NCBI RefSeq assembly: GCF_006874425.1
Contig: NZ_VIJZ01000003.1
Location: 248,001 to 312,000, forward strand
DNA length: 64,000 bases
Direction: 5' to 3'
DNA from: Paenibacillus ottowii
Lineage (GTDB): Bacteria; Bacillota; Bacilli; Paenibacillales; Paenibacillaceae
Below are positions 9,058-18,347 of this stretch, piece after piece (the stretch's first letter is position 1; each line of letters begins with the position of its first letter). The notes beneath the pieces were generated by a model, which was given only the letters and a program-made list of their open reading frames with translations, did no database searches and was not told where the DNA came from. A program made the translations under genes and the position numbers.

Positions 9058-10515
9058 TTAGTGGTACGCTCGGCATTTTTCAACCCAGCGTGCTGCTGCC
9101 TTGGGGAGAGAAGCGAGATGAATGTGTGTGTAGGCTGCCAAAAGGTTCCCTTTGGCAAAGCCTTCGCTCTGGAGTCCACGCATCCCTTTGGTTTGATAGG
9201 CAAAGGGATAGGGGGCAGCAGATTCATCATAGCTCATGACAGAATAATGAAATTCGTGTCCCCGAATCGTCTCTCCAGCCTCCAACAGCAAGCAATCTTG
9301 CAATGCAGTTGCTTCCCGGTATCCCAAAGCAGCCCGCTTCTCCTGCATGCGGACATCCGAAGGGATCACCCCAGCCATGTGGTAGGTGTGACCCGCCCGA
9401 TCCGTAAGTGTCCGGGCCAGTACCATATAGCCACCGCACTCGGCGAATACAGGCATATCCCGGCTGACTGCAGCGCGAATATCTTCCAAAAAGCCTGTAT
9501 TGGCAGCGATATCTGCCGCAAACTCCTCGGGAAAGCCGCCGCCCAAATATAACCCGTTGGCGCGCTCAGGAACGCGTTCCCCCGCCAGCGGACTAAAATA
9601 GACAATCTCTGCTCCCGCCTGACGCAGCAAATCCATATTTTCCGGGTAGTAAAAATTGAACGCCGCATCTCTGGCGACGGCAATGACAGGACGCTCCCCG
9701 GCCGCAGCTTCATACTCAGCTGTTGGATGCCGATCCGGAGAAAATAATCGGTGCTCTGGCAGGGTGAGCGGCGAAGCCGCATCCGCCAATGCCCGCAGTG
9801 CATCCAGATCCGTACCTGCGCGGATCAGCTCTGCCGCCCGTTGAAAAAGCGGCTCCAGCTCGCCGCGTTCTACAGCAGGCACCAGGCCCAGATGACGTTC
9901 AGGGATATCCAGCCCGTCATCGCGCTTTAACCAGCCGAGCACAGGGATGCCGCATTCCTGCTCGATCGCCTTTTTGACCATGCCGTAATGCCCCTGGCTA
10001 CCGCAGCGATTTACGATTACGCCCGCAATGTGCAGCTTGGGCTCCAAGCGCTGAAAGCCGAGCACGATAGCGGCCGCGCTGCGTGCCATGCTGCGCACGT
10101 CGACGACCAGCAATACCGGGCTATCCGTCAGCATGGCAATTTCGGCAGTCGAACCAATATTGCTGAGCGGGTCCTTGCCGTCATACAACCCCATGACGCC
10201 TTCAATCACGGAGAGATCCGCGCCTTCGGATGCGCGGATAAAGGTTTCACGCACCGTATCTGGCGAGGTCATCCATGAATCGAGATTTCGGGAAGGCGTT
10301 CCGGTCGCGGCTGTATGATAGGTCGGATCAATATAATCCGGACCGCACTTAAACCCCTGCACTCGCAGGCCGCTGTCGGCGAACGCCTTCATCAGCCCGA
10401 GGGTCACCGTGGTTTTGCCCGCACCGCTTCCCGTACCGGCAACAACGATACGGCTTCTGCGCACTGGAGTAGACAGATCAGGCTGCTGTACAGTCTGCTT
10501 CATATCGTCATTCAT
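9058..10515 (-). CDS. cbiA: Cobyrinate a,c-diamide synthase CbiA
   Basis: Glutamine- and ATP-dependent amidation of the a and c side chains of cobyrinate, the last step encoded in this cluster; 485 residues. The N-terminal dethiobiotin-synthetase-like domain has the P-loop GTGSGAGKTT at about residues 27-36. The C-terminal class I glutaminase domain shows GGGFPEEFA and the nucleophile region VFAECGGYMVLA. A CbiA-typical RGHEFHYS motif lies near the end. The start overlaps the cbiG stop by eight bases. It is the tenth and last gene of the riboswitch-controlled operon. Confidence 0.95.
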   Translation of the reverse strand: MNDDMKQTVQQPDLSTPVRRSRIVVAGTGSGAGKTTVTLGLMKAFADSGLRVQGFKCGPDYIDPTYHTAATGTPSRNLDSWMTSPDTVRETFIRASEGADLSVIEGVMGLYDGKDPLSNIGSTAEIAMLTDSPVLLVVDVRSMARSAAAIVLGFQRLEPKLHIAGVIVNRCGSQGHYGMVKKAIEQECGIPVLGWLKRDDGLDIPERHLGLVPAVERGELEPLFQRAAELIRAGTDLDALRALADAASPLTLPEHRLFSPDRHPTAEYEAAAGERPVIAVARDAAFNFYYPENMDLLRQAGAEIVYFSPLAGERVPERANGLYLGGGFPEEFAADIAANTGFLEDIRAAVSRDMPVFAECGGYMVLARTLTDRAGHTYHMAGVIPSDVRMQEKRAALGYREATALQDCLLLEAGETIRGHEFHYSVMSYDESAAPYPFAYQTKGMRGLQSEGFAKGNLLAAYTHIHLASLPKAAARWVEKCRAYH

Positions 10516-11596
10516 AAGGCACCCGCGCCACAGACAACGTCATATTGCCGCTTTTTTTCTTCTCCAGCAGCCAATGGTCTGCACCGGAAGACAACAGGGC
10601 TGAGGGTTCGCTGACCCCATATGCCCCGGTGTATTTGAAGACGGTCTCTGATGGATTGGGAAGCTGCACCGTATTCAGCTCTGACGGAGTGTAGGTCACC
10701 AGCTCCCAGCCGTATTTGGCGCAGAGGGCAAGCAAGCCCTCTTCATCCTTTTTCAGATCAATCGTGGCCATATTCCGTACGCTTTTCACAGACAAGCGCA
10801 GCTCTTGCAAGGTGTCCAGCACACCTGTCTCCAGCTCCTCCAATGCAGTTCCCCGATTGCAGCCAATACCAAGCACCAAGCTTTTGGGACGGTACAGCAC
10901 GCCATTTGCAAGAAACCTCTCCTCTTCCTCAGGCTCCAGCAAGCGGTCACTTACGACTAACGCGGCGTTGAACGGCTCATGTGCCGCTTCCGCCATTGAG
11001 GCATATACCTTGATATGCGCAGGTACAGGCTTGTCATAACGCCACCAGTTCCGTTCGCCCGTCTCTTGTATGAATGCAACAGGCTCCTCATTCACAACAG
11101 CGGCGCTCACAGGCGTGGCCTTGTCGAAGCTATCGACCACCCAGCCCAATTCCCGGCCCAACATATCCACCGGAATCGTGCCCTGCACGTCCGATGCGGT
11201 CGTGATTACCGGACGTGCACCCAGTACAGCGGCTACATGACGGGTTAATTCATTCGCGCCGCCTAAATGCCCAGACAGTACGCTGATGACATGTTCTCCG
11301 CGATCGTCAATGACGACCACGGCTGGGTCTACCTTTTTATCCACCAAAATCGGTGCAATCATACGAACCACCGCACCCAGGGAAATAAATAAAATAATAC
11401 CGTTATACTGTTTGAATAAATCCGGCAAGATTAGCTTGACCGAACCTTCGAACAATTGAATGCCGCGCTCCTGTTCGTCGCCACGTTCAAACTTGGACAT
11501 GTAATACACGTCCGTACCCGGAAAGCTGGCTCCCAAATTGCGGACCATTTCGACTCCATGCTTCGTGATCGCCACAGCGGCAAATGGATTACTCAC
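10508..11596 (-). CDS. cbiG: Cobalt-precorrin-5A hydrolase CbiG
   Basis: Opens the delta-lactone of cobalt-precorrin-5A and releases the two-carbon fragment as acetaldehyde, the ring-contraction step of the anaerobic pathway; 362 residues. The N-terminal part has LFISLGAVVRMIAP and the central part VLSGHLGGANELT, both CbiG hallmarks. The C-terminal domain begins with LVLGIGCNRGT. The GTG start at 11596 is preceded by GGGAG nine bases away and overlaps the end of cbiF by eight bases. Presence of cbiG with cbiD identifies the early-cobalt, oxygen-independent route. Confidence 0.94.
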   Translation of the reverse strand: MSNPFAAVAITKHGVEMVRNLGASFPGTDVYYMSKFERGDEQERGIQLFEGSVKLILPDLFKQYNGIILFISLGAVVRMIAPILVDKKVDPAVVVIDDRGEHVISVLSGHLGGANELTRHVAAVLGARPVITTASDVQGTIPVDMLGRELGWVVDSFDKATPVSAAVVNEEPVAFIQETGERNWWRYDKPVPAHIKVYASMAEAAHEPFNAALVVSDRLLEPEEEERFLANGVLYRPKSLVLGIGCNRGTALEELETGVLDTLQELRLSVKSVRNMATIDLKKDEEGLLALCAKYGWELVTYTPSELNTVQLPNPSETVFKYTGAYGVSEPSALLSSGADHWLLEKKKSGNMTLSVARVPYE

Positions 11597-12383
11597 CAGG
11601 CTTCACTCCCTTCCGGTAGCCATGGGTGAACGACTTGTCATACAGCTTGGAACGATGCGCGTCCTTGTCCACCAGCCCGGGGTCGAGCGCCCAGCCTGCC
11701 AAAATCATGGCATGCATCGTAATACCCGCTGCGCGCAGATCGGCTGGCAATTGGGCAAGCGTCGTGCGCACGATCTTTTGGTCCGGCCAGGTTGCGCGCT
11801 GCACAACTGCTACAGGCGTGTCCTCGCTCCAGCCGGCCGCCAGAAACTCAACGACCACCTTCTTCGCCAGCGTTGCGCTAAGGAACAGCGCCACTGTACA
11901 GTGGTGGGATGCCAGATCACGCAGCTTTTCTCGATCCGGTACAGGTGTACGGCCTTCGGCACGCGTCAGAATAACCGTCTGCGTCAGATCAGGCACAGTT
12001 AGCTCTGTACCCAGCACAGCCGCAGAAGCAAAGACCGAGCTGACGCCTGGTATGATTTCATAGGCTACGCCGCGCTGCTTCAGCAGCACCATTTGCTCCA
12101 AAATCGCACCATACACTGCCGGATCACCTGTATGTACACGGGCTACACTGCGTCCAGCCTGCACAGCCTCGCTCATAATCTCAACCTGCCGTTCCAAATC
12201 CATGCCTGAGCTTTGCAGTACCTGTGCCTCGGGCTTGGCAGTAGCAATCAGCTCGTCGTTCACCAGTGAATCCGTGTACAACACCACATCAGCTGTGCGT
12301 AGAATCCGGGAGCCTTTGACCGTAATCAACTCCGGGTCGCCGGGGCCTGCTCCTACGATATATACCTTTGGCTCCAACGTCAT
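11589..12383 (-). CDS. cbiF: Cobalt-precorrin-4 C11-methyltransferase CbiF
   Basis: SAM-dependent methyltransferase adding the C11 methyl group; 264 residues, normal for the family. The N-terminal VYIVGAGPGDPELIT is the tetrapyrrole methyltransferase signature, ADVVLYTDSLV is characteristic of the CbiF/CobM branch, and HTGDPAVYGA near residue 100 lines the SAM site. The ATG overlaps the cbiL stop as ATGA, giving coupled translation. Downstream it overlaps cbiG. Confidence 0.94.
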   Translation of the reverse strand: MTLEPKVYIVGAGPGDPELITVKGSRILRTADVVLYTDSLVNDELIATAKPEAQVLQSSGMDLERQVEIMSEAVQAGRSVARVHTGDPAVYGAILEQMVLLKQRGVAYEIIPGVSSVFASAAVLGTELTVPDLTQTVILTRAEGRTPVPDREKLRDLASHHCTVALFLSATLAKKVVVEFLAAGWSEDTPVAVVQRATWPDQKIVRTTLAQLPADLRAAGITMHAMILAGWALDPGLVDKDAHRSKLYDKSFTHGYRKGVKPGE

Positions 12384-13096
12384 TTGCTCACCACCATTAA
12401 ACTCAAATATTCAAGCTCCTGTCCGCGCAGTTCACGGGCGTTGCGCCATACCATTTCATAAGGAGACGTGACTTTGGTAATGACAGAGGCACAATCCCCA
12501 AGCTTGAGCTCGTCCAGCACATCCAAAATCAAATCCAGCACCTTGGCAACCTTGATAAACACGACTGTATCGTGACTCTCAATGGCCCGCTTCATCGCTT
12601 CTCGATCCTCCGTAGCCGGAATAATACCGACCTGCTGGTCTCCGTCTGCCAAAGGTAATTCCAGCGCCGCCGCTGCTCCCAATACAGAAGAGATGCCCGG
12701 AATAGATACAATCGGCACCTCGGGATGAAGATCCTTCATCAGACGTGCCAAGTGAATAAAGGTACTGTACAGATTGGGATCTCCTTCTGTGACAAAAGCT
12801 ACATCCTTCCCTTGACTCAGAGCCTCCCAGCAAGCAACCACCGTTTTGTTCCACTCCCGCTCCAGTACAACCGGGTCCTTGGTCATTGGAAAAATGAGCC
12901 CCAGCATCTCCTTTTCCTCCGGGTTCACGTATAATTCCACAATTTCGTGGGCATACGATTTGCCTCCCCGGCGCTTCTTCGGATAAGCCACAACTGCACA
13001 TTCCTGAATCATCCGGTACGCCTTGACCGTGATCAGCTCGGGATCACCCGGCCCCACGCCTACGCCGTAAAGTGTTCCTATTCCCGCCGTATTCAT
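12380..13096 (-). CDS. cbiL: Cobalt-factor II C20-methyltransferase CbiL
   Basis: SAM-dependent methylation at C20, the first methylation after cobalt insertion; 238 residues. Landmarks are LYGVGVGPGDPELIT at the N-terminus, GKDVAFVTEGDPNLYST near residue 95 and VPIVSIPGISSVLGAAAAL near 130. The TEGDP segment and the KAYRMIQ region fit the CobI/CbiL branch. GGGAGAG precedes the ATG. The gene lies between cbiET and cbiF. Confidence 0.94.
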   Translation of the reverse strand: MNTAGIGTLYGVGVGPGDPELITVKAYRMIQECAVVAYPKKRRGGKSYAHEIVELYVNPEEKEMLGLIFPMTKDPVVLEREWNKTVVACWEALSQGKDVAFVTEGDPNLYSTFIHLARLMKDLHPEVPIVSIPGISSVLGAAAALELPLADGDQQVGIIPATEDREAMKRAIESHDTVVFIKVAKVLDLILDVLDELKLGDCASVITKVTSPYEMVWRNARELRGQELEYLSLMVVSK

Positions 13097-13124
13097 GCTG
13101 TCTCTCCCCCTCTTGATTACCAGC

Positions 13125-14381
13125 TTACTCCCCTGCTGCTCCGTCAGCCACGTCTACCGGCGGCTGTCCTGTAATGACATATATCGGATTGAGTCCGTCA
13201 AAACGAGTCATATTCAAAATCGGCTTGCTACGCGCTGTTTGCAGTAACGTCACCGAGGTTTCGAGTCCTGCGGCTTGCATCGCCTTCATACCGTCATGCA
13301 GCGTCTCAATGGTTGCAGCATTTACTACAATTCGCCCGTCCTTACGCAGACGGGAAGCGCACAGACGGATCAGTTCTGCCAGTTCTCCTCCGCTCCCGCC
13401 GATAAACACGGCATCCGGGTCTGGCAACTCATCCAATCCGGCAGGCGCTTTGGCATGAATCACTGGAAAATCAGTGCGAAATTTGATCTTGTTCGCTTCC
13501 ACATTGGCGAGATCGCCTTCATTCTTCTCAATGGCGAACACTTGCCCGTACTTGGCCAGCCGCGCACATTCCACAGCTACAGAACCCGAGCCTGCGCCGA
13601 TATCCCATACGGTGCTTCGCTCGGTCAATCGCAGCTCGGACAAGCTGAATACACGCACTTCACGCTTCGTGATCAGCCCTTTTTCCGGCTTGCGCTGGTG
13701 AAATTCAGCATCCTCAAAACCAAATCCCCGGCGGGTTGCTGGCACGTCTTCTCCCTTGCGACGGCGCAAAACAACCACGTTCAGGGGTTGGAATGTCCCC
13801 TGCGCCATCTCTTCCAGCGTATAATGCCGATACACCTCATCCGGTCCTCCCAAATGCTCACCGACAAAGGCATCATATTCCGTCATGCCAAAATGCAGCA
13901 GATAAGCGGCAACCGCGGCGGGATGATTACGATCATCCGTCAGCAACGCGATCTTGTTCTGCCCATCGATCCGTTGCGCTAAACCAGTCATCGGACGACC
14001 ATGTACACTTTCCAGCACCGCATCCTGCCAGCTGTCACCGAGACGTGCAAACGCCAGTTGAACCGAACTGAGATGGGGTAAAATATCCAGGTGTTCAGCC
14101 CCCAGCTTGGCAGACAAATAGCCTGCAATTCCAAAAAAAAGCGGATCGCCTGACGCAAGCACGACAATATCCTTGTGCTCACGCAACCGTCCCAATTCTT
14201 CTACCACGGCGGATAAGCCGCTCTTTAATGTTCGTTTTTCTCCTGTAGCTGCCTTGAAAAAAGCTAGCTGGCGCTCGCCACCGACCAGCAGGTCAGCACG
14301 CTCAATTTGTTCCAGCGTTTCCTGCGACAGACCTGCCGCTCCATTTTCTCCGATACCAATGACACGGATCACTCTACTCAC
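13125..14381 (-). CDS. cbiET: Precorrin-6Y C5,15-methyltransferase / decarboxylase fusion CbiET
   Basis: Bifunctional enzyme of about 418 residues that methylates C5 and C15 and decarboxylates the C12 acetate chain. Residues 1-200 form the CbiE methyltransferase domain (VIGIGENGAAGLS, VVLASGDPLFFGIAGYL). Residues about 235-400 form the CbiT Rossmann methyltransferase (VWDIGAGSGSVAVECARLA, then DAVFIGGSGGEL). The fused order is that of CobL. Start could be GTG at 14381 or TTG at 14384; both follow GGGGAGGG and overlap the cbiD stop. Confidence 0.93.
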   Translation of the reverse strand: MSRVIRVIGIGENGAAGLSQETLEQIERADLLVGGERQLAFFKAATGEKRTLKSGLSAVVEELGRLREHKDIVVLASGDPLFFGIAGYLSAKLGAEHLDILPHLSSVQLAFARLGDSWQDAVLESVHGRPMTGLAQRIDGQNKIALLTDDRNHPAAVAAYLLHFGMTEYDAFVGEHLGGPDEVYRHYTLEEMAQGTFQPLNVVVLRRRKGEDVPATRRGFGFEDAEFHQRKPEKGLITKREVRVFSLSELRLTERSTVWDIGAGSGSVAVECARLAKYGQVFAIEKNEGDLANVEANKIKFRTDFPVIHAKAPAGLDELPDPDAVFIGGSGGELAELIRLCASRLRKDGRIVVNAATIETLHDGMKAMQAAGLETSVTLLQTARSKPILNMTRFDGLNPIYVITGQPPVDVADGAAGE

Positions 14382-15519
14382 CAACTCTCGCCCTCCCCAG
14401 CACGTTCCCTTTCAGCGTTACCAGTACCATTTCCACGGTGATTCCACCACCTGCATGCTCCAGGCAATGCTGACATCCATAGGTACATAACTTTTCAAAA
14501 AAGCTCAGCGCATTCGCTTCGGTCATCATATCCGCCACCTGCGTAGCTGTATTCGCCTCAGCCACTGCCACTGCAAGCGACTCGTCCACCCCTGCTTCAC
14601 GCGCAACCCTGGCCAAAAATCCAAAGTCTACTGGAGCACTCTTGGAGTGAACCATCATGACACCCTGAGCAACCTTTGACAGCTTGCCAGGCATACCGAC
14701 GAGAATAATCTTTTTCATTCCCAATCGTTTGCCATGCTTGACTGCAAAGCCGACAAAATCCCCCATCTGAATAAAAGCTTCTTCCGTTAACTGGTCATAC
14801 ATTTGCATCGCATATTTTTCACTGCTGCCGCCTGTGGTCAGGACAATTTCCTCGCAGTTCATCGCTTGGGCAACCGATATAGCCTGCACCACGCTGGCTT
14901 TATACGCTGACGTGGAAAACGGAACGACCACACCGCGTGTACCCAGGATGGAAATCCCCCCAAGAATGCCAAGCCGTCCGTTCAGTGTTTTCTTGGCGAT
15001 TTCTTCGCCGTCCGGCACACTAATGACGACCCGGACCCCTTTGGCCGATCCATGCTCCTCAAGCACGCCTGAGACGGCCTCCATAATCATCCGACGCGGC
15101 ACCGGATTGATCGCTGCTTCCCCGACAGGCACAGGCAGGCCGGGCTTCGTTACCCGTCCGACGCCGACGCCGCCATCCAGCTCAATACCCGGCTCCTCGC
15201 GCCAGCTAACAGAGGCGCTAATTTTCGCCTGATGCGTGGCATCCGGGTCGTCGCCACCGTCCTTGATCGTCGTGCAGGAAGCCTCGTCCGCGTCCAACAC
15301 AGGCTCGATCAGCTCAAACGCATGATCGAAGCCCGCAGGCAGCGATATCACCGCTTCCTTCGGCGGTATGCCCGTAATGAGCAGTTGCACCGCTCCTTTG
15401 GCTACTGCAGCCGCACAAGCCCCCGTCGTAAAGCCTGACCGCATCGGCTTGTCCGGCGCGGGAGCTTCACCACTTTTCATCCGTTTGGGTTTGCTGGCGG
15501 ACGCCGCTTCCTTTTCCAT
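14374..15519 (-). CDS. cbiD: Cobalt-precorrin-5B C1-methyltransferase CbiD
   Basis: SAM-dependent C1 methylation specific to the anaerobic route; 381 residues. The family signature RSGFTTGACAAAVAKGA lies at about residues 27-43, followed by the ISLPAGFDHAFEL region and TTGGSSEKYAMQ near 230. The N-terminal 20 residues are basic and low-complexity and probably dispensable. AAGGAGG is six to ten bases before the ATG. The 3' end overlaps cbiET. Confidence 0.95.
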   Translation of the reverse strand: MEKEAASASKPKRMKSGEAPAPDKPMRSGFTTGACAAAVAKGAVQLLITGIPPKEAVISLPAGFDHAFELIEPVLDADEASCTTIKDGGDDPDATHQAKISASVSWREEPGIELDGGVGVGRVTKPGLPVPVGEAAINPVPRRMIMEAVSGVLEEHGSAKGVRVVISVPDGEEIAKKTLNGRLGILGGISILGTRGVVVPFSTSAYKASVVQAISVAQAMNCEEIVLTTGGSSEKYAMQMYDQLTEEAFIQMGDFVGFAVKHGKRLGMKKIILVGMPGKLSKVAQGVMMVHSKSAPVDFGFLARVAREAGVDESLAVAVAEANTATQVADMMTEANALSFFEKLCTYGCQHCLEHAGGGITVEMVLVTLKGNVLGRARVGE

Positions 15520-15593
15520 GCCAATTCCTCCTTAACCTCTGCTGCTGATCATGTCTAATTTCATTTCATGATACAGCAAACGAACAACCGCAT

Positions 15594-16238
15594 CTAGCGG
15601 ACAGCCATTAAGGAGATGGCATTCAATGCCGCTACCACAATCGTACTGCCACCCTTGCGTCCAATATTCGTGATGAACGGAATATCCAGCTTGCGCAGCT
15701 CGTCCTTGGATTCTGCCGCCGATACAAAACCTACGGGCATGCCAATCACCAGTCCGGGTTTAGCCGCTCCTTCTTTCACCAGACGAATCAGCTCCAGCAA
15801 CGCTGTCGGCGCATTCCCGATCGCATAGATCCCACCTTCGCTGGCCTGAATCGCTTTGCGCATTGAAATAATGGCACGTGTCGTGTTTAGCCTTTTGGCT
15901 TCTTCCATCACGTCCGGGTCAGATATGTACACATGAACATCCCCGCCAAATTGACGGATGCGATCCTTGCTCAGCCCTGCCTGAATCATTTGCACATCTG
16001 CCACCACCGGCTGCCCTGCGCGAATAGCTGCAATTCCGGCTTCGATTGCTTTGGGATGGAATACCATGCTGCGCCCCAGCTCAAAATCAGCAGATGCATG
16101 AATGACACGCTGTACAACGGGATATTGCTCTGCTGTAAATGGATGCTCTCCCAATTCTTCTGTGATCATCGCGAAGCTTTTACCCTCAATCTCCTGCGGC
16201 TGCACCGTTAGCGGCTTAAAGTCTGTTTTAAAATCCAT
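15594..16238 (-). CDS. cbiC: Cobalt-precorrin-8 methylmutase CbiC
   Basis: Moves the C11 methyl group to C12 to give cobyrinate; 214 residues. Landmarks: QRVIHASADFELGRSMVFHP with the catalytic histidine at about residue 47, VVADVQMIQAGL, AIGNAPTALLELI and the glycine-rich VIGMPVGFVSAAESKDEL. AAGGAG lies twelve bases before the ATG. The 164 bases on its upstream side to cbiJ hold no gene or obvious signal; the rest of the operon is more tightly packed. Confidence 0.95.
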   Translation of the reverse strand: MDFKTDFKPLTVQPQEIEGKSFAMITEELGEHPFTAEQYPVVQRVIHASADFELGRSMVFHPKAIEAGIAAIRAGQPVVADVQMIQAGLSKDRIRQFGGDVHVYISDPDVMEEAKRLNTTRAIISMRKAIQASEGGIYAIGNAPTALLELIRLVKEGAAKPGLVIGMPVGFVSAAESKDELRKLDIPFITNIGRKGGSTIVVAALNAISLMAVR

Positions 16239-16402
16239 GGTATCGACCTACTCCTTATGGAAAATTAGTTTAGGAAAAATAACTGCTCGTGCAATGAAAT
16301 ACCAGATACTTCTATTAAAACGCGTATTTTAAGATGACTATATTTTAGATACATGCCAGCAGTTGTTCTGGAGTAACTGAACTTGCAGGGCTTTGACTCA
16401 AC

Positions 16403-17182
16403 TCAAATTGAAGTCTTCCCTGTGGCTGTACGAAGGGCGTTAATTACTCCGTCGAAATGATCAAATACCGTACCAAACTCTACTTCCGGTCTGGAAATCA
16501 AAATGACGTGAATACCCAGGTCCAAAGCAGACTGAACCTTCTCATCCACTGCTCCGGTGCGTCCGCTCTCCTTGGTGACCATCACGGTCGTAGCAAAGTG
16601 CTTGTACAATGCTTCGTTCATCTCACGCGAAAAGGGTCCCTGCATGGCAATAATATTTTTTTGCTCCATCCCCAGCTCTCCGCATTTCTCCATATTATCG
16701 AGGCGCGGCAGCATACGTGCAACCAGACGAATGTCCGGATCTCCAAGCAAATGCTTGGTGAACGTGCCAAGCGTCTTACTGCCCGTTGTAAGCATGACAG
16801 AGCCTTTGAGTTGCTTAGCAATTAATGCCGCCTCTTCATAGGAAGGAACGATATGGAGCAACGGATGATTGTCATACACCAGTCCCGTCCGCTCGTAGCG
16901 GATATAAGGAACTCCAGACTCGCGAGCAGCAGTCATCGCATTCGCATGTGCTTCCTCTGCAAAAGGGTGGCTGGCATCAACAACAGCCTGCATCCCCTTC
17001 TCCCGAATCATTGCCCCCATTTCATCGGCTGTCATTCGGCCTGTACGCACGTCCAGTCCTGCTTCGGACAAACTGGCCGCCGCGCTTTCGGTTACGACTG
17101 AGGTCAATATGTTAAAGCCCATGTCACGAATTTGCAGCGCCAATTCCCGTGCATCGCTCGTTCCACACAGCATGAAAATCAT
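16403..17182 (-). CDS. cbiJ: Cobalt-precorrin-6A reductase CbiJ
   Basis: NAD(P)H-dependent reduction of the macrocycle; 259 residues. The N-terminal MIFMLCGTSDAREL is the CobK/CbiJ dinucleotide-binding start. VVDASHPFAEEAHANA near residue 70 and the TTGSKTLGTF motif near 135 are family hallmarks, as is VTKESGRTGAVDEKVQSA near 210. The ATG overlaps the cbiX stop by four bases (ATGA), with AAAGG as ribosome binding site. Confidence 0.94.
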   Translation of the reverse strand: MIFMLCGTSDARELALQIRDMGFNILTSVVTESAAASLSEAGLDVRTGRMTADEMGAMIREKGMQAVVDASHPFAEEAHANAMTAARESGVPYIRYERTGLVYDNHPLLHIVPSYEEAALIAKQLKGSVMLTTGSKTLGTFTKHLLGDPDIRLVARMLPRLDNMEKCGELGMEQKNIIAMQGPFSREMNEALYKHFATTVMVTKESGRTGAVDEKVQSALDLGIHVILISRPEVEFGTVFDHFDGVINALRTATGKTSI

Positions 17183-18255
17183 GAGCCTTTCACCTGCCCA
17201 GCTACGTTCACTACAGAAGTCGTATGATCATGGTCATGCTCTTCATGGTCGTGAGCATGCCTATGCTCATGATCGTGCGCGTGGTGATGTGTATGGTGCT
17301 CGTGATGATGATCATGCTCATGTGTATGATGATGGTGATCATGATCGTGATGGTGGTGGTGATCATGCTCATGCTCATGATGATGATCGTGGTCATGGTC
17401 GTGGTGATGATGGTGATGCTCCTGTGCTTCCAGACGGAACTGGCAGTTATCACAATTAGCCGTAACCTTACCGAACAAACCTTCGTTAGCCCGCTCTAGC
17501 ACCAGCTCAACCAATTGAGGATGGAAACCAAAATATCCGCCCATTTCCACCTGTAATGCAGGGTGAGCCTCAGCAAATTCCTGGGTCATTTCTTCGATGC
17601 GCTTAATCAGCACACCCGTGAACAGAAAATACGGAAGCACGATAATCTTTTTGGCACCCAGTCGTACGCAACGCTCCAGACCGTCTGGAAAAGAAGGTTG
17701 CGTCACGCCGATAAAGCTGCTTTCTACCCACGTATAAGAAAGCTTCTCCCACAGCATACGGGTGATTTTGAAAAAGTCACTGTTTGCATCTGGATCGCTA
17801 CTTCCGCGTCCTAATACAAGTACTGCTGTTTCTTCGTTGGATACCTCGGCAGATGCCTCGACCGCGCTATGCATCCCCGCAGGAATTGCAACCGGACGGG
17901 TCTCTTTCAAGCGATCCAGCAGTATGCTAACGATTTTCTCGTGAACGCCAATCGGGCGTCCGTATACAAATTCCACCTGCGGATATTTTGCCTTTGCCCG
18001 ATCAATAGCCATCGGAATATCAATTTTGGCGTGCACTGCGGCGAACAAAATAATCGGAATAAGAACGACACGCGTCGCCCCTTTCTCCACACACGCCTGC
18101 ACTCCTTCGCCAATACTGGGCCGTGCCAACTCTAGAAAACAGGTTTCTACACACGTACCTGGCGCCCGATCTGCTACCGCCTGTGCAAATTCCAGTAGTT
18201 CCTGATTGCCCTCTGGGTCCCGACTTCCATGTCCAACCAACAATATTGCATCCAC
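17179..18255 (-). CDS. cbiX: Sirohydrochlorin cobaltochelatase CbiX with iron-sulfur motif and long His-rich tail
   Basis: Inserts cobalt into sirohydrochlorin; 358 residues, the long two-half form. The first half has the catalytic LLVGHGSRDPEGN (histidine 9); the second half has VLGRGSSDPDAN, where the histidine is replaced by arginine, so only one half should be catalytic. Residues 268-271 are CDNC, resembling the iron-sulfur motif described for B. megaterium CbiX. Residues about 280-346 are almost purely His, Asp and Glu, likely a cobalt store or metallochaperone tail. GTG start with GAGGAGG ten bases upstream. Confidence 0.95.
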   Translation of the reverse strand: MDAILLVGHGSRDPEGNQELLEFAQAVADRAPGTCVETCFLELARPSIGEGVQACVEKGATRVVLIPIILFAAVHAKIDIPMAIDRAKAKYPQVEFVYGRPIGVHEKIVSILLDRLKETRPVAIPAGMHSAVEASAEVSNEETAVLVLGRGSSDPDANSDFFKITRMLWEKLSYTWVESSFIGVTQPSFPDGLERCVRLGAKKIIVLPYFLFTGVLIKRIEEMTQEFAEAHPALQVEMGGYFGFHPQLVELVLERANEGLFGKVTANCDNCQFRLEAQEHHHHHHDHDHDHHHEHEHDHHHHHDHDHHHHTHEHDHHHEHHTHHHAHDHEHRHAHDHEEHDHDHTTSVVNVAGQVKGS

Positions 18256-18347
18256 TGCTGTTTGTTCCTCCTCATTTATAGGGATAGCCTACAGACGCCC
18301 TATTTTATATATATGCTTGTATCCGGTTCATCAAGCCTACCAACCGA

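Noticed and set aside
16239..16402. Possible extra gene or internal promoter between cbiC and cbiJ
   Set aside because: No start with a ribosome binding site, no hairpin with a T run and no clear promoter pair.
17179..17450. CRISPR-like or tandem-repeat array
   Set aside because: The short CATGAT-type repeats are codons of a His/Asp-rich tail; there are no spacers or cas genes.
17211..17499. Met/Val/Ile-rich and Asp-rich open frames opposite the cbiX His tail
   Set aside because: They are antisense shadows of the CAT/GAT repeats that encode the His/Asp tail, without ribosome binding sites.
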